Below are positions 13,555 through 24,800 of a stretch of 64,000 nucleotides of DNA, one piece after another; position 1 is the stretch's first letter, and every line of letters begins with the position of its first letter. The translations under genes and the position numbers were made by a program. The DNA comes from Hanleya hanleyi (taxonomy: Eukaryota; Mollusca; Polyplacophora; Lepidopleurida; Hanleyidae): assembly GCA_036873755.1 (NCBI GenBank), contig JAVTVY010037147.1, positions 94,375 through 158,374 on the forward strand, given 5' to 3'. The notes below the pieces were generated by a model. It was not told the DNA's origin, searched no databases, and worked only from the letters and a program-made list of their open reading frames with translations.

Positions 13555-13916
13555 AGTGCAATGTTTACACCCTGCTGATACACCAGCTAACAACTGGCAA
13601 GTGTTATTCTCCTGCACCCTTACGCAATAACACATTCAACAACACATATATTTGGAATTGTCATGCGGTGCTAGCCAATGTTATAACAGCTCACAGGACG
13701 CCCACCTGTTATAACATTTCACACCTCCACATGTGATTCTTGCTCCCCCAGGAGAAAGTAATTTCGTGCTATTTCCTCCTGTCAAGCGCAAGAAATTATA
13801 TGACCTACCAGATAAGACATATTTAATCCACAATATACCTGTATTGCATTGTAAGATTCATCTGATCAGTTTCAAATTCTCTTCTTTACCCAAGTATATG
13901 TAATATAGTCCAAGAG

Positions 13917-14135
13917 TTAACCCTACCAGGCCCGGGGGTGGGGGGAGAGGGACATTATGACCCCCCTACCAAACTTTCTTCCCTATCTCCGGAACAACAG
14001 AAAAATGAAAGTTGGCCCTCCGTAACTTTATAGTTTATCACGTTGGCTTCACTTTGAGCCTATTTCCATAACCACCTGAGCAGAGAATCACATTACACTA
14101 TTATTTATTAATTTATCATGCTGCTTTTGCAAAGA
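13917..14135 (-). mobile_element. TTAA MITE family, copy 2 (partial, inverted)
   Basis: Begins TTAACCCTACCAGGCC. It carries CTATCTCCGGAACAACA and a GAGCCTATTT...GAGCAGAGAATC segment in the opposite order and strand to copy 1. Homology fades after the ATTTATCATGC word, so the other end is missing or very diverged. Confidence 0.5.
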
Positions 14136-14303
14136 AAATTCCTACACCAGAAGAGGGAAGATTAGCCATGCTAATCATGCTTTACTGTCAGTAAATAAAG
14201 TGTATCTATATATATCTATCTATCATTAACTTGTACTATTGTTTCGTGCAAGAGGGAACAGTTTGCAGTGCTATCAGGAAGACATCGTGATGGTTCAAAT
14301 ACC

Positions 14304-14832
14304 AAATTACAAGCGTCTGGTCCGTCATTCATAATTCAGCCGTCGTCCATTAGAGAATATCCGCGTCCATAATCCAAAGATCTATTCCATATTCCATATA
14401 ACAGTGTTAGCACTAAATTCAAAAAGACAATCATAGTATACATACACATAGGCTTGTTTCCTGCAAGAGAGAAGCGGTCAACAGTTTTCAATGATGCCGG
14501 CAAGACATCATGATGTTCCACAAATATCAAATCCGCATCGCTGATCAGTATTCTTAATCCATAATATTCGTTGTAAAGTCGTCATCTAAAGAATGATGTA
14601 TCTCAATCACGCTTGATTGTGACTGTGCATATGAGTACCATGAGGGTCTTGAAGTACATGGGTTCAAACGGCCTCTGGCCCCGGGTTAAGCGGAATTAGA
14701 CACAAGTTACGAAACGTAACACCATAGATCTTGCACGCTACGCTCGTATTTTGCTATCAGCATGCGATATGTGTCGCCAAATTTGAGAAACTTTGAGTGG
14801 AGGCGCTTGGTGGTGTAGTCCTGTTTTATAAG
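14304..14832 (-). mobile_element. 5'-truncated permuted Penelope-like element, minus strand
   Basis: About 530 bp matches the 3' part of the full element at 40.9 kb. It begins, in its own orientation, in the last coding part (around the AAAACAGGGCTA word) and runs through the RT stop and 3' UTR to the terminal GCTTGTAATT at 14304. It carries small indels and substitutions, so it cannot encode anything functional. Confidence 0.8.
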
Positions 14833-14837
14833 TGATT

Positions 14838-15135
14838 ATTATAATCCATATCACTGAACAGTATTCTTATATTCATATGATTTTCGTTGAATAAGTCATT
14901 ATCTAGAGAACAATGTATCTCAGTCACGTCTTGATTGTGATGTTTATATAAACATTATGAGGATTTTGAAACACATGGGTTCATACGGCCCCTAGACCCG
15001 GGCGAAATTACTCAAGTTAATAAATTTAACGCCAAAGATCTTGTTCGCTACGATTGTATTTTGTTGTCAGAGTGCGATATGTGTTGCCATATTTAGGAAA
15101 CTTTGAATCGAAGTGCTTGGTCTAACTGCCCAAGT
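14838..15135 (-). mobile_element. Older diverged Penelope-like 3' region, head-to-tail with the previous copy
   Basis: A second, more diverged copy of the same 3' region. It shares the blocks for GATCAGTATTCTTA, GTATCTCAGTCACG-TTGATTGTGA, ATGGGTTCATACGGCC and AAACTTTGA-TCGAAG-GCTTGG with the copy at 14.3-14.8 kb, but with many differences. Its position immediately next to that copy in the same orientation suggests an old tandem arrangement. Confidence 0.65.
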
Positions 15136-15162
15136 TTCTCCAGTGATGTCTGGCAGCATCGA

Positions 15163-15474
15163 TGAACCCTACCAGGCCCCTCCCAAACTGTCTGCGCTAT
15201 CTCCGGAAAGACAAAAAAAATGAGAGCGGAGACTCCGCGACCGTGTAGATTATTGGTGTCTTCTTGAGCCTATTTGCATTAACTATAACAGGATCATGGG
15301 TAAATTCAAAATGGCGCCCATGTGGTGACCGGAGAAGCAATAGAGATTGAATCAAGGGTGTATGGTGTTAAATTTCAGCTCCGTAGCTTGAGGGGTAAGA
15401 AAAAATATTTACGAGGGCCAAAATCCTCCCAGGCCAGGAAACTGGCCCAATTCGCCCAGCCCAGAGAGGGTTAA
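15163..15474 (+). mobile_element. TTAA MITE family, copy 3
   Basis: Left end TGAACCCTACCAGGCCCC and right end AGAGAGGGTTAA. It carries CTATCTCCGGAA, GAGCCTATTTGCAT and AGGATCATGGGTAAATTCAAAATGG-like words shared with copies 1 and 2. It is about 310 bp and internally shorter than copy 1. Confidence 0.55.
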
Positions 15475-15555
15475 AATGATCATATTACACACGAGACCTC
15501 TGGAATATTACTAACCAGGAAGAGATAGTTTACAATGGCGTAATTGGCCAAATTT

Positions 15556-15797
15556 GGCTCTTTTAAAAACCGATCAATTCACAGCCCGTTCTTTCTCATT
15601 CACCAAGCACTATACAGACGATCTTCTCGCTGTGAATAATCGCTATATAAATGACGCAGTGAAGGATATATATCCACCTTCATTGGATTTGAAAGAAAGT
15701 ACAGATAGGCCTACCGGCACATCATATTTATACCTAAATCTCTATAAAAATGAAACGGGCCTTCTCTCTCGTCGACTTTATGACAAAAGAGATGATT
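15556..15797 (+). mobile_element. Internal fragment of permuted Penelope-like RT
   Basis: Encodes about 80 residues matching the RT around motif C of the full element, with FTKHYTDDLL where the full copy has FTKRYIDDLL. It stops abruptly after LYDKRDD. Both ends are truncated; loss of the 3' end is unusual for a target-primed copy. The open frame continues past 15797 only by running antisense through the neighbouring LTR element, so the fused frame is not a real protein. Confidence 0.8.
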
Positions 15798-18315
15798 TAA
15801 TTAATGGCGACCTATATGGTGAGTTTGATGGTTCAACAATCTCCATTTGTTCCATTTCCAAAACCTCCCTTTTTACAGTGTCTAACAGTGCGTGGGGAAC
15901 TGGATATGGCTTTACCGTGATGGGTTCCTTTGTTGCAAGAACGATGTCGTGTTCCACCAAATTTGTAAGTCCAGGTTTGTGGGAAAATATATCCAGATAC
16001 TTGCTGATAAGCGCGCGCAACTCCCGCGCCTGCGTGTCGGCCAAATCATCGGAAATATTTACGTCCAGGTACGTCTCAGTTTTTGTAGACGGATACTCTT
16101 CTAATAGAGTTTCATTATCGAAAATTTCGTTTTCACCAGGGTCTAAATCGATCGCTGCAACTAATCCTGCCGTATAAGGTTGTTCACGTTCCTGTTAGAC
16201 ATATCGTTTCAGCATATTGATGTGAAAGATTTTGCTTTCCTTTCCCACCAAGATTCGGTAGTCATTGAAGCCTATTTTCTCTTTAACCTCGTACGGCCCT
16301 CGCCACTGCATCAAGAGTTTGTTTGAATGACTTGGAAGCAAAACGAGAACTCGGTCGCCTACACTTACGACTCTAGTTTTCGTTTTCTTGTCAAAATTTC
16401 GTTTATACCGCGCCTGCGCAGAACCTAGGTTTTCTTTAGCTAACTGCGCAACATCCTCCAATTTGTTACGCAATTCAACAACGTACTCGTAAGTTGTACG
16501 GACGTTTTCATCGTCAATCTCTTTTGTCCATAACTCACGTAAAATCGTCATTGGTCCCCGGACGGTGCGGCCATAAAGCAATTCAAACGGTGAAAACCGA
16601 AGACTCTCCTGTGGTACTTCACGGTATGCAAAAAGCAACGGCTCAATGTAACGATCCCAATCCATCGGTCGCTCTGCGCACAACTTTTTAAGCATGTTCT
16701 TTAGTGTGCCGTTGAATCGTTCTACTAAACCATTACACATCGCGTGGTATGGTGTAGTTCGGAGCTGTTCGATAGAAAGTAGCCGACAAAACTCTGTCAT
16801 CATTCCAGACGTAAAATTGCTCCCATTGTCCGTTAAAATAGACTGTGGAATTCCAACGCGTGAAAATATGCCCCAGAGCGCTTCTGCTACTCGCTCGGTA
16901 GTAATATCAGGCAAAGCTATCGCTTCAGGGTATCGCGTTGCATAGTCTACGACAGTCAAAATATATTTATTCCGACGTTCTGTTCTTAGTTGAATCGGTC
17001 CTATGATATCCGCAGCTACTCTGTTGAGTGGTGTATCAACTAGTGGCATCTTTTCTAGCGGGACTTTTGGGACCCTACCCTTGGCCACAGTCTTTTGACA
17101 AATGTCGCAAGACCGACAAAATCTCTCAACGTCAGAATTTATACCTGGTCAGTAAAAATTACTCACTATTCTATCAAGTGTTTTCCTCATGCCAAAATGA
17201 CCTGCCATAACAGTGTTATGACCAAGCTTCAATACAGATTTTCTGAGATCGGTAGGTACTACTAACTGTTTTATCTCTGTTGTGCCAGAAGATTTAGTGT
17301 ACAAGCGATATAAAACACCATGTTTATAGGCAAAACCTTCAGTTCCCAATCCGACCGGTTCATGTTCAGTTTTTGCACGGTCATGAAACCTTCGAAGTGA
17401 AGCGTCATCTTCTTGCATGGCGATCAAACTTTCACGAGTCACATTTGGCATGTCAATTTTCGGTACGTTAAGTGGTGGCATTGGATTGTGAACTTTAACA
17501 GCCTGACTCCGGGTCTGAATTGCGTTAGTCATTTCCACTTTTGCATCAAGTTCTGAATTTACATCGGTAATTTCATCACGTGACATGCTAGATGTCTTAC
17601 CGTCCAAAACCTCGTGATCAACTTCGACACTCAACGAATCAGATGACCTACAATCAGTCACATGATCAACCATATAAGAATTTTGCGGGCTAACCGCTGC
17701 ACTTGGCTTATTGCCTACAATCAAATCGCAAACAGGATTTGGCATACATAAGGCTTAAACTACACCAGTGTAAAACGGTGTTTGAATGAAGATACGAGCA
17801 ACTGGAGCAACACGCACAGTACGATCAATCATGACATACCTTTTCTCTTGACCTAGTAGTTCGTTATCGTCAACAAGATCTCGGCAGACGATTACACCGC
17901 TGCACCCAGTATCGCGCATTACACGCACTTTCTTCGAACCTACAAAACCTTGTTCAATATGCAACCCTGACAAATCAATTTCAGAGTCAGAACACGAACA
18001 ATTGAGAACCGGTATATTGCATCCACATTCCAAGATTGCTGTACCATCTCCTAGAGAACAATTATGGTCATTTCTAGGTATAGACTGATCAACACGACAA
18101 AAAGCGGTATAAGTTGGTCTTCTAGGCTTATCATCGTTTAAACGTTTCTTGCACTGACGGGCTAGATGACCCACAGAATGACACCTGTAACAAGTTATCT
18201 CCCCTTGGCTTTATTTATTTTCATTAACCAATTTGTCAGTATTATCGTTAGATGCCGAGTCACGTTTCTGACCTGGTTTCTGAGACTGGTTCGCATTACC
18301 GGGCCGACTTGATGT
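15778..18315 (-). pseudogene. Pol (protease-integrase-RT start) of the Gmr1-like element
   Basis: All parts are in one frame. First comes a CCHC zinc knuckle (CYRCHSVGHLARQC, about 18.15-18.20 kb), then an aspartic protease with the VMRDTGCSGV active site (about 17.91 kb). Next are the integrase HHCC zinc-binding domain (around 17.1-17.2 kb), a DDE integrase core with VVDYATRYPEA, LTDNGSNF and NGLVERFNGTLK, and a C-terminal domain ending in HINMLKRYV. A linker leads into the RT N-terminus (HDIVLATKEPITVKPYPVP). Nonsense codons sit at 18211-18213, 17755-17757, 17149-17151 (probably TGG to TGA) and 16195-16197. The RT palm, including its catalytic aspartates, is missing. The locus is inactive. 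Confidence 0.85.
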
Positions 18316-18881
18316 TGCCAGTTTCGGGCTTCCATATATGTTTCAGCTAACTTGACTAACTCGTTAATATTCTGAGGCGCACGCTCACGAATAAAAACTG
18401 CAAGATCTCTTGGTGCATTTGAAATAAACTGCTCTTTCAGAAAGAGTTGGCGCAAACCTTCAAAATCTTTCTCAACGCCAGATAAATCTACCCACCTATC
18501 CAAATATGTCCCAAGCCTGAACCCAAATTGAGCAGGTGTTTCATTCGACTCTGGTTTTGAAGTGAACAACTTTTTTCTAAAACCATCTTCCGTTAACCGG
18601 AAACGTTTAAACAGTGCTTCCTTGAGTTTTGTATAATTCCCTGCTTCTTCAGCAGACAAACGAACATATACATCCAGGGCCTTACCTGTTAAAAGCGCGC
18701 CGGGATAAACGGACCTATCTTCGGGTTTCCACTTTTGAGAGTCGGCATAACGTTCAAAACGCTCAATATAAGAATCAAGTTGATCCTTATTTTCATTAAA
18801 GACAGGCAATTTGGGTCTGAACTCTACAACATTACGGTGGACTGGTAGCACTTGCGGTTGTATTTTGGACTTGTGCACCAA
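15796..18881 (-). mobile_element. Decayed Gmr1-like LTR retrotransposon (internal region)
   Basis: On the minus strand the order is gag, zinc knuckle, protease, integrase, then the start of reverse transcriptase. Integrase precedes RT, unlike standard Ty3/gypsy elements and like the Gmr1 group described from deuterostomes. From about 18.3 to 15.8 kb everything lies in one frame, interrupted by four nonsense codons. The element is cut at 15796 shortly after the RT's SPYRSPL stretch, where a Penelope fragment begins. No LTRs were recognised on either side, so this is a fragment. Confidence 0.85.
18195..18881 (-). pseudogene. Gag of the Gmr1-like element
   Basis: A 228-codon frame whose first ~185 residues resemble the retrotransposon Gag/SCAN-like capsid region: a FRPKLPVF start, a YIERFERYA helix and an LLTGKALDVY stretch. 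After YMEARNW (about 18.32 kb) the frame goes wrong. The correct continuation, a lysine- and asparagine-rich linker leading to a CCHC zinc knuckle, is in another frame, so a frameshift lies near 18.31-18.33 kb. In a live element this protein would assemble the retrotransposon particle. The N-terminal Met is the first in frame and abuts a different element at about 18.89 kb. Confidence 0.75.
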
Positions 18882-18892
18882 AACACCTTTCT

Positions 18893-19247
18893 TTGCAAAT
18901 AGGACTCTTTAACAACAGATTGATGGTGTCACCAAAGGTACATCGCTTGGTCATGACAGAGCTTGAAAAATCTGTGGTACATAGACTGTTTGATTCTGAA
19001 ATTGTTAAATTTTATTGTCGATTTGTAGAAGACACTTTCATTCTGGTCAAACCCTCAGATTGTACAGTGATCCAACGAGAACTTAATAAATTTGAGAAAA
19101 ATATTAAATTCACCTTCGATGATTTTACCGACAACAGCGAAGTTCATTTCCTTGATATAAATGTATTACCCAACGGAATTAGTGTTTACAGGAAACCACC
19201 CCACACTGGTCTAATCAAAATGTAAAAATATTGTTGTACTTTTCAAC
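18893..19247 (+). pseudogene. Fragment of a second Penelope-like RT
   Basis: A 110-codon frame resembles the RT of conventional Penelope-like elements: VMTELEKSVV after motif B, FYCRFVEDTFILV at motif C, an NIKFTFDDF block, and VHFLDINV...YRKPPHTG. The catalytic YVDD is FVED, so the first Asp is replaced by Glu. Motif B is damaged: IDGVTKGTSLG occurs in a shifted frame just upstream, with the following residues deleted. It is clearly a different family from the 40.9-kb element. It is truncated at both ends, by the Gag start on the left and a repeat on the right. Confidence 0.65.
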
Positions 19248-19881
19248 ATATCAGGGGAAAAATGTAATAGCAAGAGGAAAGCAAGCTTATAGCCAGCAAA
19301 ATTTGGAAATGGTGGTGTTCTCACTCCGGCCCATATAATTCTATATTGGGCGAGAACAACAAATTTAAAACTAAAAGGGAAACAACTAGATACGATCTAT
19401 TTTACTCGATACAGACGCCCTCGGGCTCTTTATTATACGTTCTGAAAATATGAGGGGGAAAATACGAAAATTTGAATGAAAGTTGTAGTTTAATTGATTG
19501 AATACTAAATTGCTATGCTAACCCATATTGTAATTTGACTCTCGCTGAAGGGCTTAGTTGACGCATGCGTAAATGGACTGAGGACGAAAACTGACCATGC
19601 AGGTTGTCATTATGTACTCTTCCTTACCAATACTCTAATTGTCAAATTCTTTCAGATGTTTTACACGCTTGCGCACGTGACATTACACCAGATCGTTATT
19701 TTTCAAAAAGGGTGACCAGAGCGTGTATCCAACTGGAATCAATTGAGCAAGTGTGGCTCATAAAATACTTCATATTTCCTTTTTATCATGTTTATAAGGA
19801 CAATTGATGCTGTCAAGGATTTAGTAAGTGTATACCCAATCGTTTAACGTTATCTTATACATGTATATGAGCCAGGCTTTG
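19248..19881 (+). repeat. Dispersed ~630-bp repeat, copy 1
   Basis: Starts ATATCAGGGGAAAA and ends GAGCCAGGCTTTG. It matches 55831-56422 with scattered differences and one ~50-bp indel near 19.58-19.63 kb. It holds GTTGACGCATGCGTAAATGG and CCAGAGCGTGTATCCAACTGGAATC. It is a non-coding interspersed element of unknown class. Confidence 0.7.
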
Positions 19882-19991
19882 AGAGACAGTCGGATTCAGC
19901 AATATTTCAGCTATATAGCGACGACCAAACAAAATTTTAAGTAATAAATTCAAAAACTCGGTAAACTAATGCGTTAAAACAGGTACAAACA

Positions 19992-20265
19992 TTAAAATTT
20001 GTACAACAAACCAATGTCTCTCAAATAATTTAAAATACAATCTTCTTTCACTCTGCTAAAAAGATCTTCCAGCGTAGCTGCTCGATAAAAAGTATCTCTT
20101 ACAATCTTAAAATCTATGCAGTCTATGGGAATATGTTTCACCGTGAGATCTTCATGGCAAGGTATAAACCTTGGAATCGGCTCCTGTTTGAGTAAATATT
20201 CATGAGTTAATCGTGTGTGACCGATCCTACATGTACATCGTCTAATCATGGCCTGGTCGAAACGC
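19992..20265 (-). pseudogene. C-terminal tail of an I/Nimb-type LINE ORF2
   Basis: Minus-strand frame with CRIGHTRLTHEYLLKQEP and a following HEDLTVKHIPIDC, the cysteine/histidine tail found after RNase H in I-superfamily LINEs. The larger LINE at 21.8-27.5 kb has the same orientation and lacks exactly this tail. This is probably its displaced 3' end, with the array at 20.3-21.8 kb lying between. Confidence 0.65.
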
Positions 20266-20282
20266 TTATGACTGTTCAGATG

Positions 20283-21843
20283 AGTATAACCAACCGTTTT
20301 TTACCCCTCGGCCAAAATTTGGCCGAAGGGTATTGTCGTCGTCATGTACGTCTGTCCGTCTGTCCGTCCGTCCGTCTGTCCGTCAGTCCGTCTGTCCGTC
20401 ACACCTTTCTCGTTACCAAGATATCTTCAGAACGACTTACCCTAGGCACACCAAACTTGCAGTGCACATCCGTATGCTTGTGACCCAGAATCCTATTGAA
20501 TCTGGACCTGATTGGTTAGAAACTTTGGCGGCCATCTTTAATTTATGCGAAACCATCACAGCTTTCTTGTTACCAAGATATCTTTAGAACGACTTACCCT
20601 AGGTACTCCAAACTTGCACTGCACATCCATATGCTCATGACCCAGAACCCTATTGAATCTGGACCTGATTGGTTGGAAACTTTGGCGGCGATATTTAATT
20701 TATGCGAAATCATTAATCTTATGTATCTTAGGTACCATTTCTCTGTTCAGTGTGAAACTTGGTATAGATCATCGATGCATCAAGAAACTTCAAAGGAATG
20801 ACCAAACCAGTTTCCCTGATTCGGTGAAAATCTTGGCGGCCATCTTTAATTTATGCAAAATCTTCAATGATATATATCTCTGATACCATTCAAGTGTTCT
20901 ATACGAAACTTGGTATACAGCATCGATGTATCAAGAGATCTGCAAAGTATAGCCACATCAGTTCCTCTGAGTGGCGGGAAGGATGGGCGGCCATCTTTAA
21001 TTTATGCAAAATCATTAATGATCTCTATCTCTGATACTGTTCGAGTGCTCGATGTAAAATTTGGTATATATCATCGAAGCATCAATAGACTTACGATAAA
21101 TGACAGTTCTGGCGTTTCTGATTGGGCGGAACCTTGGCGGCCATCTTTAATTTATGCAAAATCTTCAATCATATATATCTTTGATACCATTTCAGTGTTC
21201 TATATGAAACTTGGCATCCAGCATCGATGTATCAAGAGACTTGCAATGAATAACCACATCGGTTCCTGTGAGTGGCGGGAAGGATGGCCGGCCATCTTTA
21301 ATTTATGCGAAATCATTAATCTATATCTCTGATACGGTTCAAGTGCTCAATGTAAAATTTGGTGTACATCATCGATGTATCAATAGACAGTTCTGGTTTT
21401 TCTGCTTGGGCGGAACCTTGGTGGCCATCTTTAATTTATGCAAAATCTTTAATGATGTTTATCTTTGATACCATTTCAGTGTTCTATATGAAACTTGGTA
21501 TACAGAATCTATGTATCAAGAGACTTGCAATGAATAACCACATCAGTTTCTCTGAGTGGTGGGAAGGATGGGCGGCCATCTTTAATTTATGCGAAATCAT
21601 TAGGGATCTCTATCTCAGATAATTTTCAAATGTTCGATGTAAAATTTGGTATACATCGTCGATGCATCAACAGACTTATGTAATGAATACCGGTTTCTCT
21701 GATTGGACGGAAACGTTTGAGGCCATTTCTAATGGCAAATTTTTTCATAATCTGTATATTTGTTACTTGACTGCTTGGTGTTCCTGAAGTCTTGTTTTAA
21801 ATTGAATACATTATGAATGGTTGGCGCCCAGAGCCGAGGGGTT
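20283..21843 (+). repeat. Array element: hairpin, (GTCC)n, ~150-bp tandem repeats
   Basis: Opens with ACCCCTCGGCCAAAATTTGG continuing as a perfect hairpin (GGCCAAAATTTGGCC), then a run of GTCCGTCTGTCC units. About eight diverged ~150-bp units follow, each with GGCGGCCATCTTTAATTTATG (about 20529, 20685, 20832, 20983, 21136, 21288, 21418 and 21571). The right end, GCCGAGGGGTTTT, mirrors the left ACCCCTCGGC. Open frames over the units (up to 140 codons) are repeats of one another in shifting frames and are not genes. The architecture resembles non-autonomous Helentron-type elements with core repeats; that is inference. Confidence 0.65.
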
Positions 21844-21844
21844 T

Positions 21845-24800
21845 TCAGATGCGCAGCTTCGTATTTGAAGTCGTGAAGTTTGTTATTTTCCATAGTATCC
21901 CATAAGATTGAAACAGCTTTCTTACATAAGCGCAGATAGATGGTCTGAAATCGCTGTATGGGATTCCAACAGGATCAACTTCTTCATATAGAGCTGCCTT
22001 AGCCAATCTATCAGCTTCAGTGTTGCCTTTGATGTCAACGTGACTAGGCACCCAACAAAACACAATATCTATCTGCTGATCAAATCTGGTGTCATATAAC
22101 TGTAGAATTTTCAAGATGGTGAGATGAGTTGAATTTTCACTTTTAATTGCTCCAATGCATGATAGTGAATCTGAGAATATGACATATTTTTTCCTTCTAG
22201 TGGATCCAATACCTTCTAAAGCTGATAATAGAGCTTTTGCTTCTGCAGTAAAAATGGAACTTTTACCTGGAAGACATACGTTTTAGTTTTGAAACTAAAG
22301 ATAGTAGCACATACTACTCTCTCACCATATTTAGAACCATCTGTATAAATAGCCTGATGTGATCTGGATTTCTCTCTCAGTAGACCAAATTCTTGTGAAT
22401 ACACGAGCTGGCTCGTGTCTGCATTTTTATATTTAGTCAGTGAAATATCTACTTCCGGCGTGGCTAACTGCCATGGTGGAGTTGGCAAGATCTCGTTAGG
22501 TAAAATTTGACTAACTTTAATACCAGCTGCTACAAGGTGTGGTTTCATACGGATTCGAAGAGGTGGAATAATCGAAGGTTTTTGTGAATAGAAATCTGCG
22601 TACTGAGGGTCGAAAACACAGTTATATGCAGGATTTGAGTGGTTCGAACGTAGTTTTGTGATATATTGCAGCGATAATTTAATTCTCCGAAGTTCTAAAG
22701 GGAATTTCATCCGCTTCGACATACAAGCTTTCTTTGGGTGATGTTCTGAACGCACCGAGGCAAAGTCTTGGTCCTTGATGGAGAATAGGATCTAGCTTTG
22801 CTAAGTTTGACTTGCTTGCACCATTGTAAACAATAGAACCATAATCGAGTTTGGAGCGAACAAGTGATCGATATAAATGAAGGAGAGTTTGCTGATCTCC
22901 CCCCCCCCCCATTTATAGCTGGCAACTACTTTCAACAAATCTAGAGCGTTCGTGCATTTGGCTTTTAAGTAATTTATATGTGATTTGAATGTTAGCCGTT
23001 GATCATACAATATGCCTAGAAATTTGACCTCTTTTACTACTTTGATTTGAGTTCCGTCTAATTTTAGTTCTGGATGTTTGTGCTGGAAATATTTTCTGCA
23101 AAAGTGTATGCAATTTGAGAATTTGAAGCCATTTGCCAAACACCATTTCTGAATTCTGTTTAGACAAAGTTGTAATGTTCTCTCAATACTGTGTATACTT
23201 TTCCCACTACACGATATATTGAAATCGTATACAAAAAGTAAGCCATCAATTGATTTATTCAGAACTGCAGCCAAGCTGTTGATCTTGATACTAAACAGAG
23301 TAGTAGACAAAATACTGCCCTGTGGGACACCCTGGTCCTGATCAAAATGATTAGACATAGTTGTACCCAAACGAATTTGGAATTGTCTATCATTCAAAAA
23401 GTTGGAAATAACGACATTTCCCATCTTTTGAAAATCTTTAAGAATCCCGTATTTCCATGTAGTATCGTAGGCTTTTTCTAAATCAAAAAAGATAGAAACC
23501 ACTTGTTCGTTCTTGGCGAAAGCATTCTTAACATACGAATCTAATCTGACTAAATGATCAATGGTACTTCTATTTTTTCGGAAACCAGCTTGAATATCAG
23601 TAAGTTTCTTTTCAGTTTCCAGGTATCAAACAAGGCGATTATCTATCATGCGTTCCATTGTTTTGCAGACACAGCTAGTCAGTGAGATCGGACGATAATT
23701 ACCAGGGTCTGTATGGTCACGACCAGGCTTTGGTACTGGTATAACTATGACATTGTGCCATGACGGAGGAAATTCTTCTCTATGCCAAAGTCTATTGAAT
23801 ATGCGTAATAGGATTTCTAGAGATGATTCCGGTAGATGTTTCAAAAGCTGATAATATACAGATATTGCATGCTGTGAGGTGTGATATCACGATTTGTCAG
23901 CTCGAGAAGGTGATGTTCAAGGAGTGCGAAGCACGAGTTGAACATCACCTTCGAGAGCTTACAAATCGTGATATCACACCTCACAGCATGCAATATCTGA
24001 TTTATTATACCGAAAAAAACATAAACAATACAAACAGACGTACAGTGTAAAAAGAAAATGTACACGCCATCGAGATGTACACGAGATGTACACGCCATCG
24101 TGATTACAGCGGAATGCCAGCACAACAGACGACAATGCTACGAAAGAGCCTGTTCACGGGCGATAACTGCGCGAGACCGTGTGACATTGCCTCTGCCGTG
24201 TGACGTCAGCGCGTGATCGTGTGATATCGGCGCGAGATCGTGGGACATCACATTGACGACATAAGACATCGACAATTGCGGAATATCACGTGATGGTGTC
24301 GCAACCAATTAAAATAAACGAATACACAGTGAGGTATAATAATGGATATTATCAGGGCCTGCAGCAGAATCATGAGCTTTCGTGAGAGAAGCATGACGTT
24401 CTTCAATTGTAAACGAAGCGCTATAGCCGTCTTGGTTACCGGAGGTGAATTTAATTTCATTTTTCTCTTCTCTTTTTTGGAAACTTTGAAATTTAGGTAC
24501 ATAATTTTCTGATGAAGAGTTTTTGGCAATTGTTTCTCCTAATTTATTTGCAATTTCTACTCTGTCAGTAATCACCTGATTTCCATCGTTGAGATGATGA
24601 ACGCTGGACTTGGAGCTTTTACCTTTTATTCTTTGGATCATATTCCAAACTTTTGTTATAGGAGTATGAGTATTTATCTTAGAAACATAATTTCTCCAAG
24701 AATCACGTTTATTCTGTTTCATGGTTCTACGAGCTTTAGCTCTTGTAACTCTGAGATCTTTCAAATGTTCATGATTAGGATGTCAGCGGAAATATCGTTC

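Noticed and set aside
15554..16177. 207-codon plus-strand frame
   Set aside because: The first ~80 codons are a Penelope RT fragment; the rest is antisense to the LTR element's RT and integrase linker. It is a chance fusion.
18195..19225. Gag and RT-like frames read as one element
   Set aside because: They are on opposite strands and belong to different families (LTR element against Penelope-like). The adjacency is nested or secondary.
20217..21622. Series of 66-140 codon frames with similar peptides
   Set aside because: They come from ~150-bp tandem units in changing frames and reflect the array, not a gene family.
23823..24125. 75- and 94-codon frames over the hairpin
   Set aside because: Both strands of the inverted repeat give near-identical peptides, as expected from a palindrome. 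They are not genes.
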